Shown one piece after another: positions 7,534-14,746 of a DNA stretch of 31,488 nt (positions within the stretch are counted from its first letter, which is position 1; each line of letters starts with the position of its first letter). The stretch is from a virus, in IMG/VR virus record IMGVR_UViG_3300042293_000272, positions 1-31,488 of that record, one strand, 5' to 3'. The notes under the pieces are model-generated. The model ran no database searches. It was not told the origin of the DNA and saw nothing but the letters and a program-made list of their open reading frames with translations. Position numbers and translations under genes: made by a program.

Positions 7534-7732
7534 ATGCGAATTAAGAGCTATAGAGGAGCTTAAAAGGGAGAAACAAAGGAATATAGAGCTTGCGTCTATT
7601 GGTTCAATCCTAGGGCATAAAAACGAACCTTATTATGAGGGTGAAGATATAGAGTTTAAGCATCCAAGATTCTTAAGTGATTTAAGCCCTTCCGAACAAA
7701 AGATTTATAACAGCATAAAATTAAGAACATGA
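7526..7732 (+). CDS. Small early protein of unknown function
   Basis: The ATG at 7526 gives 68 residues (MFKCELRAIEELKREKQ...). A GTG at 7502 is further upstream but lies deeper inside the preceding gene, so the ATG overlapping the previous stop by 8 bp is preferred. The N-terminal half is a charged helix, and the rest contains YYEGEDIEFKHPRFLSDL and SPSEQKIYNSIK. No motif is recognised. It overlaps the next gene by 4 bp. Confidence 0.55.
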   Translation: MFKCELRAIEELKREKQRNIELASIGSILGHKNEPYYEGEDIEFKHPRFLSDLSPSEQKIYNSIKLRT

Positions 7733-7968
7733 CAAATTTTAAAGACAAAAACGGGGTTGAAATACTGATTGACGACGTGGTATTTGAACGCGTGCATGAT
7801 GCTTGCGAAGTTAACCAAGAGCTAATTATATTTTCTAAAATCAAAGAAATAAAAGGGCGGTTCTTTTTGTTAACTGCTGGCTATGACTACTCAAACACAC
7901 CGATTAGCGAAATCATAACACTAGAAGAAAATCATTTAAACATTGAAGTATTAACTGAACTACGATGA
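7729..7968 (+). CDS. Small beta-rich early protein of unknown function
   Basis: This 79-residue protein opens with FKDKNGVEILIDDVVFER, which looks like the start of an SH3-like or KOW-like barrel common in small phage proteins (a D-x-x-G-x-x-I-x-x-G/D-D pattern). Strands IIFSKIKEI and RFFLLTAGYDY follow. No catalytic residues stand out. Translation is coupled to both neighbours by ATGA overlaps. The barrel suggestion is inference. Confidence 0.6.
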   Translation: MTNFKDKNGVEILIDDVVFERVHDACEVNQELIIFSKIKEIKGRFFLLTAGYDYSNTPISEIITLEENHLNIEVLTELR

Positions 7969-8210
7969 AAGCAAGAGATAAAGCAAAAGAGTTAGTAGAT
8001 ACATATTTAGATATTGAACACTACAACAATCTTAATTTAGATTTATTTTGCGATGAATGTGGAATGAGTGATAAAGCTGCTAAGCTATGTGCATTAATAG
8101 CAGTTAATGAGATAATTCATAGCAATCCCCACTCTAATCCATTTAATACAAATGTAGAATCAACAATGAGTTACTGGCAAGACGTTAAACACGAAATAAA
8201 AAAGCTATGA
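7965..8210 (+). CDS. Small helical early protein of unknown function
   Basis: This 81-residue protein is predicted largely helical, containing KAKELVDTYLDIEHY, KAAKLCALIAVNEIIHSNP and a Trp-containing C-terminus (MSYWQDVKHEIKKL). Proteins with this N-terminal helix and an AAxNEII-like core are seen repeatedly in Bacteroidetes phages and prophages, without a known role. It overlaps its neighbours by 4 bp on both sides. Confidence 0.6.
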   Translation: MKARDKAKELVDTYLDIEHYNNLNLDLFCDECGMSDKAAKLCALIAVNEIIHSNPHSNPFNTNVESTMSYWQDVKHEIKKL

Positions 8211-8431
8211 AACGTTGCTTTACTTGCCGATTTAATTATCCTTTGTTTATGTATAGCTTAGATGCGTCTAAATACAAGATAAAAGCAAATATGGGGAGAA
8301 CTATCGAATGTCGGTTATGTGCGCTTAAACGTAACCTAAACAACAAAGGATTTACGCATAGGATAGATGGTAAATTTACTTTTACAGAAGCCAATAAAAA
8401 ACAAATAATAATTAATTTTTTTAAACCATGA
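8207..8431 (+). CDS. Small zinc-ribbon-type protein
   Basis: This 74-residue basic protein has CFTC at residues 4-7 and CRLC near residues 43-46, about 35 residues apart. The pattern suggests a single zinc ribbon, with intervening F-Y-P-L-F and K-rich segments that could bind nucleic acid. The spacing is reminiscent of the zinc site of endonuclease VII-like proteins, but no nuclease residues can be identified, so I would not call it an enzyme. It has ATGA overlaps on both sides. Confidence 0.6.
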   Translation: MKRCFTCRFNYPLFMYSLDASKYKIKANMGRTIECRLCALKRNLNNKGFTHRIDGKFTFTEANKKQIIINFFKP

Positions 8432-8664
8432 AAAATACTAACCAAGTATTCTGGACGATGAAGGACGGAACACAAATAGATGTTGATACAATGGATCTAA
8501 ATCATTTAAGAAATACTTTAAAAATGATTATTAGAAATATAGAAGCAAAAAGAACAAAGCTTACCCATCTACATGGAGAAATAGCACAACAAATGTATGA
8601 TCAAATGATAGAGGAAGAATTTAGTAGTGATAGTGACTATGAAATTTTTATTGGTGAATTATAA
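8428..8664 (+). CDS. Small coiled-coil early protein, last gene before the terminator
   Basis: In this 78-residue protein the first third is a possible beta-hairpin (VFWTMKDGTQIDVDTMDL). The rest is a charged helix (LRNTLKMIIRNIEAKRTK) and an acidic tail (EEEFSSDSDYEIF). It ends 30 bp before a strong intrinsic terminator, marking the end of the small-gene operon. No family recognised. Confidence 0.6.
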   Translation: MKNTNQVFWTMKDGTQIDVDTMDLNHLRNTLKMIIRNIEAKRTKLTHLHGEIAQQMYDQMIEEEFSSDSDYEIFIGEL

Positions 8665-8694
8665 TTACTAACTTTACACCTCATGGTTTAGGTT

Positions 8695-8729
8695 CTGCGC
8701 TGCTCGAAAGGGTGGCGCAGTTTTTTTTT
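8695..8729 (+). terminator. Strong intrinsic terminator with a GAAA tetraloop
   Basis: CTGCGCTGCTC (8695-8705) pairs with GGGTGGCGCAG (8710-8720) over 11 positions, including three G-U pairs, around a GAAA tetraloop (8706-8709). Nine T follow (8721-8729). This is the most stable hairpin noticed in the window and ends the operon that begins at 6880. A TAACTTTA box at 8670-8677 with TTG upstream could also make this the 3' end of a small RNA, which is speculation. Confidence 0.88.
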
Positions 8730-8733
8730 GGGT

Positions 8734-9019
8734 GAAAATATAGGGATGTATAAGGGAGGTATAAGGAAGGATTTTTTGTAAGTACTTAAAAATCAATTAG
8801 GTTAGGGATATAGGGGTAAAAAGGAACTACTTTGATATTCCTACAAATAAAAAAATAAAAAAAGTATTTATATATATATTTTTATTATTTCTTAAATATT
8901 ATAACTTTTATCTTATAATCCCTATACCTTTTGTTGTAAGTCAATAGTAGTAAGACCTGAGAGGTATAAGGTAGAACTAAATTCTATCCACTACCTATCT
9001 TATATCCCTATACCTTTTT
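8734..9019. other. Putative replication origin: iteron-like repeats flanking an AT-rich core
   Basis: This gene-free stretch carries repeats with the core TATAGGGATnTATAAG in both orientations. One + strand copy lies at 8735-8754 and a weaker one at 8803-8823. Two - strand copies (read on + as TATCTTATA then CCCTATACCTTTT) lie at 8909-8932 and 8996-9018. Extra GGTATAAGG boxes occur at 8759-8767 and 8963-8971. The inverted clusters flank a segment of almost pure A/T (about 8843-8916) that could unwind. The position directly before the primase-helicase gene supports an origin or a Rep-binding control region. No experimental proof can be seen. Confidence 0.55.
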
Positions 9020-9035
9020 AAAAAATAAAAAATGT

Positions 9036-9064
9036 GTTGTATATTAAAATTATTTGTATATTTG
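9036..9064 (+). promoter_or_regulatory. Bacteroidetes-type promoter of the replication operon
   Basis: TATATTTG at 9057-9064 matches the TAnnTTTG box exactly. A GTTG at 9036-9039 lies 17 bp upstream, slightly short of the ideal 19. Predicted start near 9069-9071, just at the first hairpin of the folded leader. Confidence 0.68.
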
Positions 9065-9070
9065 TGCATC

Positions 9071-9155
9071 GAAGCGTGGAAACTTCATAAAGAAATTTTT
9101 TTAAAAGCTACTCAAAAAAAGGTTATTCCACGCACCTTTTTAGAGTGGCTTTTTT
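9071..9155 (+). ncRNA. Structured 5' leader with predicted kissing loops, before the primase-helicase gene
   Basis: Hairpin 1 is GAAG (9071-9074) with CTTC (9083-9086) and an 8-base loop, CGTGGAAA. Hairpin 2 has an 11-bp lower stem, 9103-9113 with 9143-9153 (one G-U), and an 8-bp upper stem, 9116-9123 with 9134-9141. Its 10-base loop is TATTCCACGC (9124-9133). Loop 1 bases 9075-9081 are fully complementary to loop 2 bases 9126-9132, giving a possible 7-bp loop-loop helix. The lower stem of hairpin 2 runs into a T stretch (9150-9155), so it could act as an attenuator 18 bp before the ATG at 9174. I know no named RNA family that it matches. Confidence 0.6.
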
Positions 9156-9173
9156 CATTTAAAAAAAAATAGT

Positions 9174-11306
9174 ATGATTAGCTATTGGAAAACAGTTAAG
9201 GATGTAAATAATCCTACAGAAGAAACTACTATTGATATTTTTATTGATAGGGTTAAGAATGGTTATTGGCGTGAATTAATAGCACCGATACGAAATGAAA
9301 AGGACAAAGAAAAACAAAAGCCTTTTAAAGCTAAATTACCAGCGGTAACAATTGGTGGGAGCTTTAAAGAACGAAACGAAAAATCTTTATTAGCACATAG
9401 TGGATTTATGTGTGTGGATATAGATAATTTTTCCGATAATACAGCACTAATAAACGATCCGTATACATATTGCTGCATGAAGTCGGTCGGTGGTAATGGT
9501 TTTGCCGTAATAGTTAAAGTAAATCCTGACAAACACAAAGATTGTTATAGATGGATAGAAAAATACTATCTAACAAAGTTTGGGATACTAGTAGATTCCG
9601 CTCCAAAAAATGTAGCAAGTGCAAGGTTTATTACTTTTGATGAAGATTTATATGTAAATACTAAATCTAAGAAAGTACAAACTTTAATAGACAAGCCTTT
9701 AAGACCAAAATCGCTGGCTATAATAGTACCAAGTACCGAAGTTGGAGAATTAGTTGACCAAGTACAAACAAACGTCTTAGAAGAGTATAACGATTGGTTA
9801 AGTTTTGGATTATCTTGTGTTGAAACATTTAACGAGGATGGCAGATCATACTTTCACAAAATGAGTAGTTTGTCTTCAAAGTACGACGCTAATATTTGTG
9901 ATAAAAATTATGATTATTTATTAAAAAGAAAAGGACAAGGAATAACAGCAGGAACTTTTTATTTTTATTTAAAACAAGCGGGTGCGGATATTTCTAAATA
10001 TGCAGCTAATAAGACCGTAAACGAAATTGCTTTAAATAAAAGGATTGGAGTTTCTAAAAGTGAATCGGCTATTGAACTTTCTAAAAAACAAAATTTAACT
10101 ATTGAGGAGGCAAAGGAATTAGTAGATGAAATTTACGAGAGAAACGATATAGATGTAAGACATCAAACGGGTACGGAAAATATAATTATTAATGTTTCAA
10201 ATTTTATATTTAAACAACATCAATTAAAAAAAAATATAATAACTCATAAGTACGAAATAGATAATAAAGAAATGCAAAAAGAACATTTTAACTCTTTGTA
10301 TTTAAAAGCTCGTATGACATTTGATGACAACGCAGTTACGTATGATTTAATAGAAAGAATAATTATGTCCGAAGCTACTTTGGAATTTAATCCTATTCAT
10401 CAATATATTGAAGCCAATAAGCACAGAAAAACAGATGGTAATATTGAAAAAATGATTAATACTATTGATACTCGTAGCTCAATGAAAAAAACATGGATAC
10501 GAAAATGGCTTATTTCAATTATTGCTTGCTACGATGGATATCCTGTACGTTCTGTTTTATGTTTGACGGGCGGTCAAAATACGGGTAAAACTGAATGGTT
10601 TAGAAGATTATTACCAGCAGGACTTCAAAAGTATTACGCTGAGTCAAATATGGATAAAGGTAAAGACGATGAACTTTTGATGTGTGAAAAATTGATTGTT
10701 TTGGACGATGAAATGGGAGGTAAATCTAAACAGGACGAAAAAAGATTTAAAGAACTAACTTCTAAAAATTTCTTTTCACTACGCGCTCCTTATGGTAGGC
10801 ATAACGAAGATTTTAAAAGATTAGCTTTATTATGCGGAACGACAAACGACAAAGCAGTAATTAATGACCCAACGGGTAACACACGTATATTACCTATTGA
10901 AGTAGATACTATTGATCATGACTTGTATAATTCAATTGATAAGGATGAATTATTTATGGAGCTATATAGAATGTACACTACGGGCGTTCAATGGCAACTT
11001 GACAAGGATGAGATTAGTATCTTAATGGAAGTTTCACAAGAATTTGAAACTATACCTTTTGAAAAGGAATTAATACTTAGATTTTTTGAAGTTCCAACAG
11101 AAGACGAAGCTTATCTCTTAATGACAGCAACAGCAATTAAAGACGTTATAGAGTGTAATTCTAAACAAAAAATAATGTCAATGAAAAACTTTGGCACTAT
11201 GTTAAAAAAGATTTTTGGCGACCAGGTGCAAAAGAAAGACGGATGGAAATATAAGGTAAAAGAAAAATATGGACTTAAAGATGAAACAAAATCATGGATA
11301 GAATAA
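9174..11306 (+). CDS. Replicative primase-helicase (BT4734-like PrimPol N-terminus, VirE-type SF3 helicase)
   Basis: This 710-residue protein has three parts. Residues 1 to about 165 form a primase-polymerase-like domain: CVDIDNF with D82 and D84 as metal ligands, a G-N-G-F segment at 107-110 and H121. Residues about 200-275 resemble a primase C-terminal helical domain (EEYNDWLSFGLSCVETF). Residues about 390-640 are a VirE-type helicase with Walker A GGQNTGKT (466-473), Walker B LIVLDDE (507-513), a sensor segment (LLCGTTND) and GNTRILPIEV. Such proteins prime and unwind DNA at phage and plasmid origins. A structured leader and an iteron-like region lie just upstream, consistent with it acting there. 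It is followed by replication and recombination genes. Confidence 0.88.
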   Translation: MISYWKTVKDVNNPTEETTIDIFIDRVKNGYWRELIAPIRNEKDKEKQKPFKAKLPAVTIGGSFKERNEKSLLAHSGFMCVDIDNFSDNTALINDPYTYCCMKSVGGNGFAVIVKVNPDKHKDCYRWIEKYYLTKFGILVDSAPKNVASARFITFDEDLYVNTKSKKVQTLIDKPLRPKSLAIIVPSTEVGELVDQVQTNVLEEYNDWLSFGLSCVETFNEDGRSYFHKMSSLSSKYDANICDKNYDYLLKRKGQGITAGTFYFYLKQAGADISKYAANKTVNEIALNKRIGVSKSESAIELSKKQNLTIEEAKELVDEIYERNDIDVRHQTGTENIIINVSNFIFKQHQLKKNIITHKYEIDNKEMQKEHFNSLYLKARMTFDDNAVTYDLIERIIMSEATLEFNPIHQYIEANKHRKTDGNIEKMINTIDTRSSMKKTWIRKWLISIIACYDGYPVRSVLCLTGGQNTGKTEWFRRLLPAGLQKYYAESNMDKGKDDELLMCEKLIVLDDEMGGKSKQDEKRFKELTSKNFFSLRAPYGRHNEDFKRLALLCGTTNDKAVINDPTGNTRILPIEVDTIDHDLYNSIDKDELFMELYRMYTTGVQWQLDKDEISILMEVSQEFETIPFEKELILRFFEVPTEDEAYLLMTATAIKDVIECNSKQKIMSMKNFGTMLKKIFGDQVQKKDGWKYKVKEKYGLKDETKSWIE

Positions 11307-11322
11307 ATAAAAAAATAGAAAT

Positions 11323-11886
11323 ATGAATTTAGGAAAGTTTGATTGTAGCACTGGATTAATAAATACTCTTTATAACGATGTTAAAGCTAATATTTCAGTT
11401 AGAACATCTACGATAAAAGATATGTTATTAGTCGACAAGCTACAAAAAGAAAATAGTTATGCAGTAGGATTTATTCAAAAGACTATATGGGAAGATTATG
11501 TATGGGGTGGTAAACGTAATTTTATAGTATTAATTTGCGAAGCTAATAACGATGCTGTTGGCTATGTTTTAATAACTCCAGCAAGAGGGAGTTATAGATA
11601 TGCTAAAATTCAACAAATAGCTGTTAGAAACGATGCGCGTAGGTTATATTATGGAAAAGCATTAATAGAAGTATGTAGAGATTTTTGCGAAACATTTGCA
11701 CGTGTTGGTTTTACATTAAGATGCAGAACCGATTTAGATAGTAATTACTTTTGGAAAAGTTTAGGCTTTGAGAAGTATGGAGTTTGGGAAAAAGGTAAAA
11801 TTAATCATGTTGGATTTAAAGCAAGTGACGACATAAACCTTTGGAAAATTGAACTAAATAAAAACATTTTATTATTAGACTTATGA
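11323..11886 (+). CDS. GNAT-fold acetyltransferase-like protein in the replication operon
   Basis: This 187-residue protein shows a GNAT core: strand KIQQIAVRND (95-104), then RRLYYGKALIEVCRDF (106-121), which contains the acetyl-CoA pyrophosphate loop around G111-K112-A113. SNYFWKSLGFEKYGVW (140-155) is the usual C-terminal GNAT strand-helix. The first residue of the R/Q-x-x-G-x-G/A motif is Leu here. The gene sits between the primase-helicase and an SF2 helicase and overlaps the latter by 4 bp. Phage GNAT-fold proteins include Mom-type DNA base modifiers, so a role on DNA is possible but not shown. The substrate is unknown. Confidence 0.75.
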   Translation: MNLGKFDCSTGLINTLYNDVKANISVRTSTIKDMLLVDKLQKENSYAVGFIQKTIWEDYVWGGKRNFIVLICEANNDAVGYVLITPARGSYRYAKIQQIAVRNDARRLYYGKALIEVCRDFCETFARVGFTLRCRTDLDSNYFWKSLGFEKYGVWEKGKINHVGFKASDDINLWKIELNKNILLLDL

Positions 11887-13289
11887 TAAATTTAAGAGAT
11901 TACCAAGAGAAATACATTAAGGAACTAAGAAATAGTTTTGTAAAAGGAAATAAAAAAGTAGTATTATGCGCACCTACGGGAGCTGGTAAAACTATTATGT
12001 TTTCCTATATGACTAGAACTAGCTTTACAAAAGGGAACAAAGTCTTAATTCTTACGGATCGAAAAGAATTATTTTCACAGTCGGATAGTGTGCTTTCAAA
12101 ACTAAATTTAACGCCACAACTAATTAAGCCAAATGAAAAGGTAGACTTTAATGAATCTCTTTTTGTTGGTATGATTCAAACTATTATGCGCAGGATAGAT
12201 TTATTAAAAGATTGGATAAATACTTTAGATTTAATTATTATTGATGAAGCGCATAAATCTATATTTGATAATTTATTTGAATACGTAAATGAAAAAACTT
12301 ATATAATAGGTGCGACAGCTACACCATTTAGAGAAGGTAAACAACTTTCTTTATCTCAGTTTTATACTGATATTATTCAAGTCATAGACACTCCCGAATT
12401 AATAAATAAAGGTAATTTATCAAAGCCTGTTTCTTATGGTGTTAAAATCGACCTTAAAGGTGTAAAAACTAAAGGGGGAGATTACGATGAAAAAAGTTTA
12501 GCGGATAAATATTCAGAAATAAAATTATTTCATGGGGTGTATGATAATTATACTAGAATTTGCAATGGAAAAAAGGCATTAATTTTTTGTCCTAACATTG
12601 ATTCATCAAAGGAATTAGTTGAATCGTTTGTTGAAAAAGGTCTCCCAGCAATGCACGTAGATTGTTACATGAATAATCGTGATGAAATAATAGAATGGTT
12701 TCAAAATACACCGGGAGCAATTTTGTCTAACTACGGAATTTTAACAACGGGTTTTGATTGTCCTAGTATTGAAGTAGTGATATTATACAGGGCAACAAAG
12801 TCTTTACCTTTATTTCTGCAAATGGTGGGACGTGGATCACGTGTTACAAATGAAAAAAATAAATTTACAATATTAGATTTTGGTAATAACATTAGACAGC
12901 ACAACTATTGGGAGGAGCCGAGAACATGGTCGCTAATTAAAAAAGAAAAAAAAGAAGGTGCAGCACCAATTAAAGAATGTAAATGTGGTTATTTGCTTTA
13001 TGCCTCAATCATGGAATGTCCTGAGTGCGGTCATATATTTGAAAAATCTACAGATGAAAAAGAAAAAGATATTATAGTTGAACTTCAGGAACTTTCAAAA
13101 ACTAGGTTAAATAATATAATCGCAAAAGCAAATTTTAAAGAATTAGAATTAATAGCAATAGCAAAAGGATATAATAAAAATTGGATATTTCATCAATTGA
13201 AAAGCCCAAATGATTTTAGGGAATATGGAAAGTATAAAGGATTTAAAAAAGGTTGGGCAGAAATGCAAATTTTAAAAAGAATAGTATGA
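11883..13289 (+). CDS. SF2 DNA helicase (DEAH box) with C-terminal zinc knuckle
   Basis: In this 468-residue protein the superfamily 2 motifs are in order: Walker A APTGAGKT (30-37), DEAH (121-124), GATATP (143-148), ALIFCPN (232-238), TTGFDCP (288-294) and QMVGRGSR (313-320). After the second RecA lobe comes a Cys cluster, C366, C368, C379 and C382, likely one zinc site. The remaining 85 residues are helical and basic. It probably remodels replication or recombination intermediates. The VRR-NUC nuclease gene starts inside its stop codon, so the two may act together. Confidence 0.9.
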   Translation: MINLRDYQEKYIKELRNSFVKGNKKVVLCAPTGAGKTIMFSYMTRTSFTKGNKVLILTDRKELFSQSDSVLSKLNLTPQLIKPNEKVDFNESLFVGMIQTIMRRIDLLKDWINTLDLIIIDEAHKSIFDNLFEYVNEKTYIIGATATPFREGKQLSLSQFYTDIIQVIDTPELINKGNLSKPVSYGVKIDLKGVKTKGGDYDEKSLADKYSEIKLFHGVYDNYTRICNGKKALIFCPNIDSSKELVESFVEKGLPAMHVDCYMNNRDEIIEWFQNTPGAILSNYGILTTGFDCPSIEVVILYRATKSLPLFLQMVGRGSRVTNEKNKFTILDFGNNIRQHNYWEEPRTWSLIKKEKKEGAAPIKECKCGYLLYASIMECPECGHIFEKSTDEKEKDIIVELQELSKTRLNNIIAKANFKELELIAIAKGYNKNWIFHQLKSPNDFREYGKYKGFKKGWAEMQILKRIV

Positions 13290-13627
13290 AGACAGAAGAC
13301 AAAATTCAGCAGGAAATAGTAATGTGGTATCGTAATACTTATTGCTTAAAACATCATAATCCAAGAAATATAATTTTTTCAGTGCCTAACGATTCAAAGG
13401 ATGTAAAAGAACAAATGAGAAAGATAGCAACGGGCTTGTATGCTGGGGTTTCTGATTTAATTTGCATCCATTTTGGCAAAGTGTTATTTATCGAGGTTAA
13501 AGCTGAGAAAGGAGTTCAATCACAAAGACAAAAAGATTTTCAAATGCTTGTAGAAGCCCAAGGTTTCAAATATTATTTAGTTAATAATTTAAATAATTTT
13601 AAAGAAATAGTTTGTTATCAATTATAA
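13286..13627 (+). CDS. VRR-NUC domain nuclease
   Basis: The ATG at 13286 overlaps the helicase stop (ATGA) and gives 113 residues. A start 33 bp upstream would lie inside the helicase gene and is disfavoured. The PD-(D/E)xK-type core is visible: GVSDLIC (D57), FIEVKAEKG (E70, K72), then QSQRQKDF with Q78 and Q82, plus E10 in the first helix. Stand-alone VRR-NUC proteins are small phage Holliday-junction or structure-specific nucleases. The length is normal for the family, and pairing with an SF2 helicase is common in phages. Confidence 0.88.
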   Translation: MKTEDKIQQEIVMWYRNTYCLKHHNPRNIIFSVPNDSKDVKEQMRKIATGLYAGVSDLICIHFGKVLFIEVKAEKGVQSQRQKDFQMLVEAQGFKYYLVNNLNNFKEIVCYQL

Positions 13628-13640
13628 ATAGTTATATTTG
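13611..13640 (+). promoter_or_regulatory. Bacteroidetes-type promoter before the recombination genes
   Basis: TTTG at 13611-13614 and TATATTTG at 13633-13640 are spaced by 18 bp. The promoter lies over the end of the nuclease gene and should start transcription near 13646, giving a short A-rich leader to the ATG at 13663. Confidence 0.78.
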
Positions 13641-13662
13641 TATATAACTAATAATTAAAACC

Positions 13663-13794
13663 ATGAAAGCAAGAATTAAAGTAAAAAACAGATTTACATT
13701 CCCAACTTACACTGTAATGATTGGAAGTGAAGTAATCCAAGGATTTTATTCAAGAGCAGAAGCAACTGCATTTAGAAATGATTTAAACAAATAA
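13663..13794 (+). CDS. Very small basic protein behind an internal promoter
   Basis: This 43-residue ORF begins MKARIKVKNRF and ends RAEATAFRNDLNK. The composition (basic strand-rich start, Y-T-V-M-I-G-S-E-V-I-Q-G-F core, helical end) looks like a tiny beta-beta-alpha fold. It is supported by the promoter at 13611-13640, by an A-rich leader ending in AAAACC before the ATG, and by filling an otherwise empty gap. Function unknown. Confidence 0.6.
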   Translation: MKARIKVKNRFTFPTYTVMIGSEVIQGFYSRAEATAFRNDLNK

Positions 13795-13806
13795 AACCGA
13801 GAAACC

Positions 13807-14034
13807 ATGAAGGAATACTTTGAATTCCAAACAGAAATGAAAGCACTAATTAAAAAAAGTGGCTTTATTCACGATGAGGTTAAAGCACTTGTACATTTAC
13901 ACGCTTTAAAGATTGAAGCTAAAAAAAATAAAGAGTATAATTTATTACCATCAACAGAAGGCATATATTATTTTAAAGCTTCAATACAATTATACGACTT
14001 AACTATTTACGAAATAAACCTAAATTCATTATGA
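13807..14034 (+). CDS. Small protein upstream of the Erf recombinase
   Basis: This 75-residue protein is helical in the first half (FQTEMKALIKKSGFIHDEVK, then LVHLHALKIEAKK), with a strand-rich end (IYYFKASIQLYDLTIYEI). The leader ends in GAAACC like that of 6880. It overlaps the Erf gene by 4 bp, so it belongs to the recombination operon. No family recognised. Confidence 0.6.
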   Translation: MKEYFEFQTEMKALIKKSGFIHDEVKALVHLHALKIEAKKNKEYNLLPSTEGIYYFKASIQLYDLTIYEINLNSL

Positions 14035-14558
14035 AAAATTTATACAAATCGTTGGCTAACTTTCAGCAGGAAGTGCCAACAATACACAAAGCAACACAAG
14101 GTTTTGGATATACCTATGCAGACCTTACAGCTATCTACAAAGTAATTAATCCATTGATGAAAAAAAATGGATTAGGATTTACTCAATTGCTTCAAGACAA
14201 TAAAATGGTTACTATCGTTTTTCACATTGAAAGCGGTGAAACAATTGAAAGTAGAACAGACATACCAATGAATGTACAACTTAAAGGTATGAATGATTTC
14301 CAGGTAATGGGGAGTGCTATTACTTATTTGCGACGCTATAGTTTATCAAGTGTTTTGGGTTTAGTAACCGACAAAGATACGGATGCTGGCGGTGAACAAG
14401 TAAGCAAGCCAAAAGATGAACGTGAAATATTAACCAATGACCGTTTTGAAAAGGCAGTTGACAAAATCCGAAACAAACAATACACGATCGAAGAACTGAA
14501 AGCAAAATTTAAGTTGAACACAGCTCAAGAGGGAGCGTTATTACTAATTGAACTATGA
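14031..14558 (+). CDS. erf: Erf-family single-strand annealing protein
   Basis: This 175-residue protein matches the ERF superfamily: LANFQQEVPTIHKATQ and YTYADLTAIYKVINPLMKKN at the N-terminus, GSAITYLRRYSLSSVLGL at about residues 97-114, and the acidic TDKDTDAGG just after. ERF proteins anneal complementary single strands in phage recombination and genome circularisation. The C-terminal 45 residues form a charged variable tail. A YqaJ-like exonuclease gene follows two positions downstream, the usual partner. Confidence 0.9.
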   Translation: MKNLYKSLANFQQEVPTIHKATQGFGYTYADLTAIYKVINPLMKKNGLGFTQLLQDNKMVTIVFHIESGETIESRTDIPMNVQLKGMNDFQVMGSAITYLRRYSLSSVLGLVTDKDTDAGGEQVSKPKDEREILTNDRFEKAVDKIRNKQYTIEELKAKFKLNTAQEGALLLIEL

Positions 14559-14746
14559 GTCTTTACTTAATTATTTTAGCAACTTATTGGATTATTTTAT
14601 TAATTTTTTTAATATCAATCAATCCAAAGTTGCCTACAGGACCAACACGAATAATCAGGAATTGGAACGAAGGCTTATTTATCTTCGGGTGGTTAAGCTT
14701 TCTATTTTCCGCAGTACTTACATTTTTAATTCAATCATTATGTTAA
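14555..14746 (+). CDS. Small two-helix membrane protein inside the recombination operon
   Basis: This 63-residue protein has hydrophobic helices at about residues 3-20 (LYLIILATYWIILLIFLI) and 44-61 (FIFGWLSFLFSAVLTFLI), separated by a polar loop with PTGPTRIIRNWNEG. The ATG overlaps the Erf stop by 4 bp, and the stop overlaps the exonuclease start by 7 bp. This coupling supports translation. Its role is unknown; superinfection exclusion is one possibility, without evidence here. Confidence 0.6.
   Translation: MSLYLIILATYWIILLIFLISINPKLPTGPTRIIRNWNEGLFIFGWLSFLFSAVLTFLIQSLC

Noticed and set aside
14548-14739. Longer start for the YqaJ-like nuclease
   Set aside because: The extra 64 codons span the coupled membrane-protein gene and have no nuclease-family resemblance. 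The ATG at 14740 overlaps the preceding stop normally.
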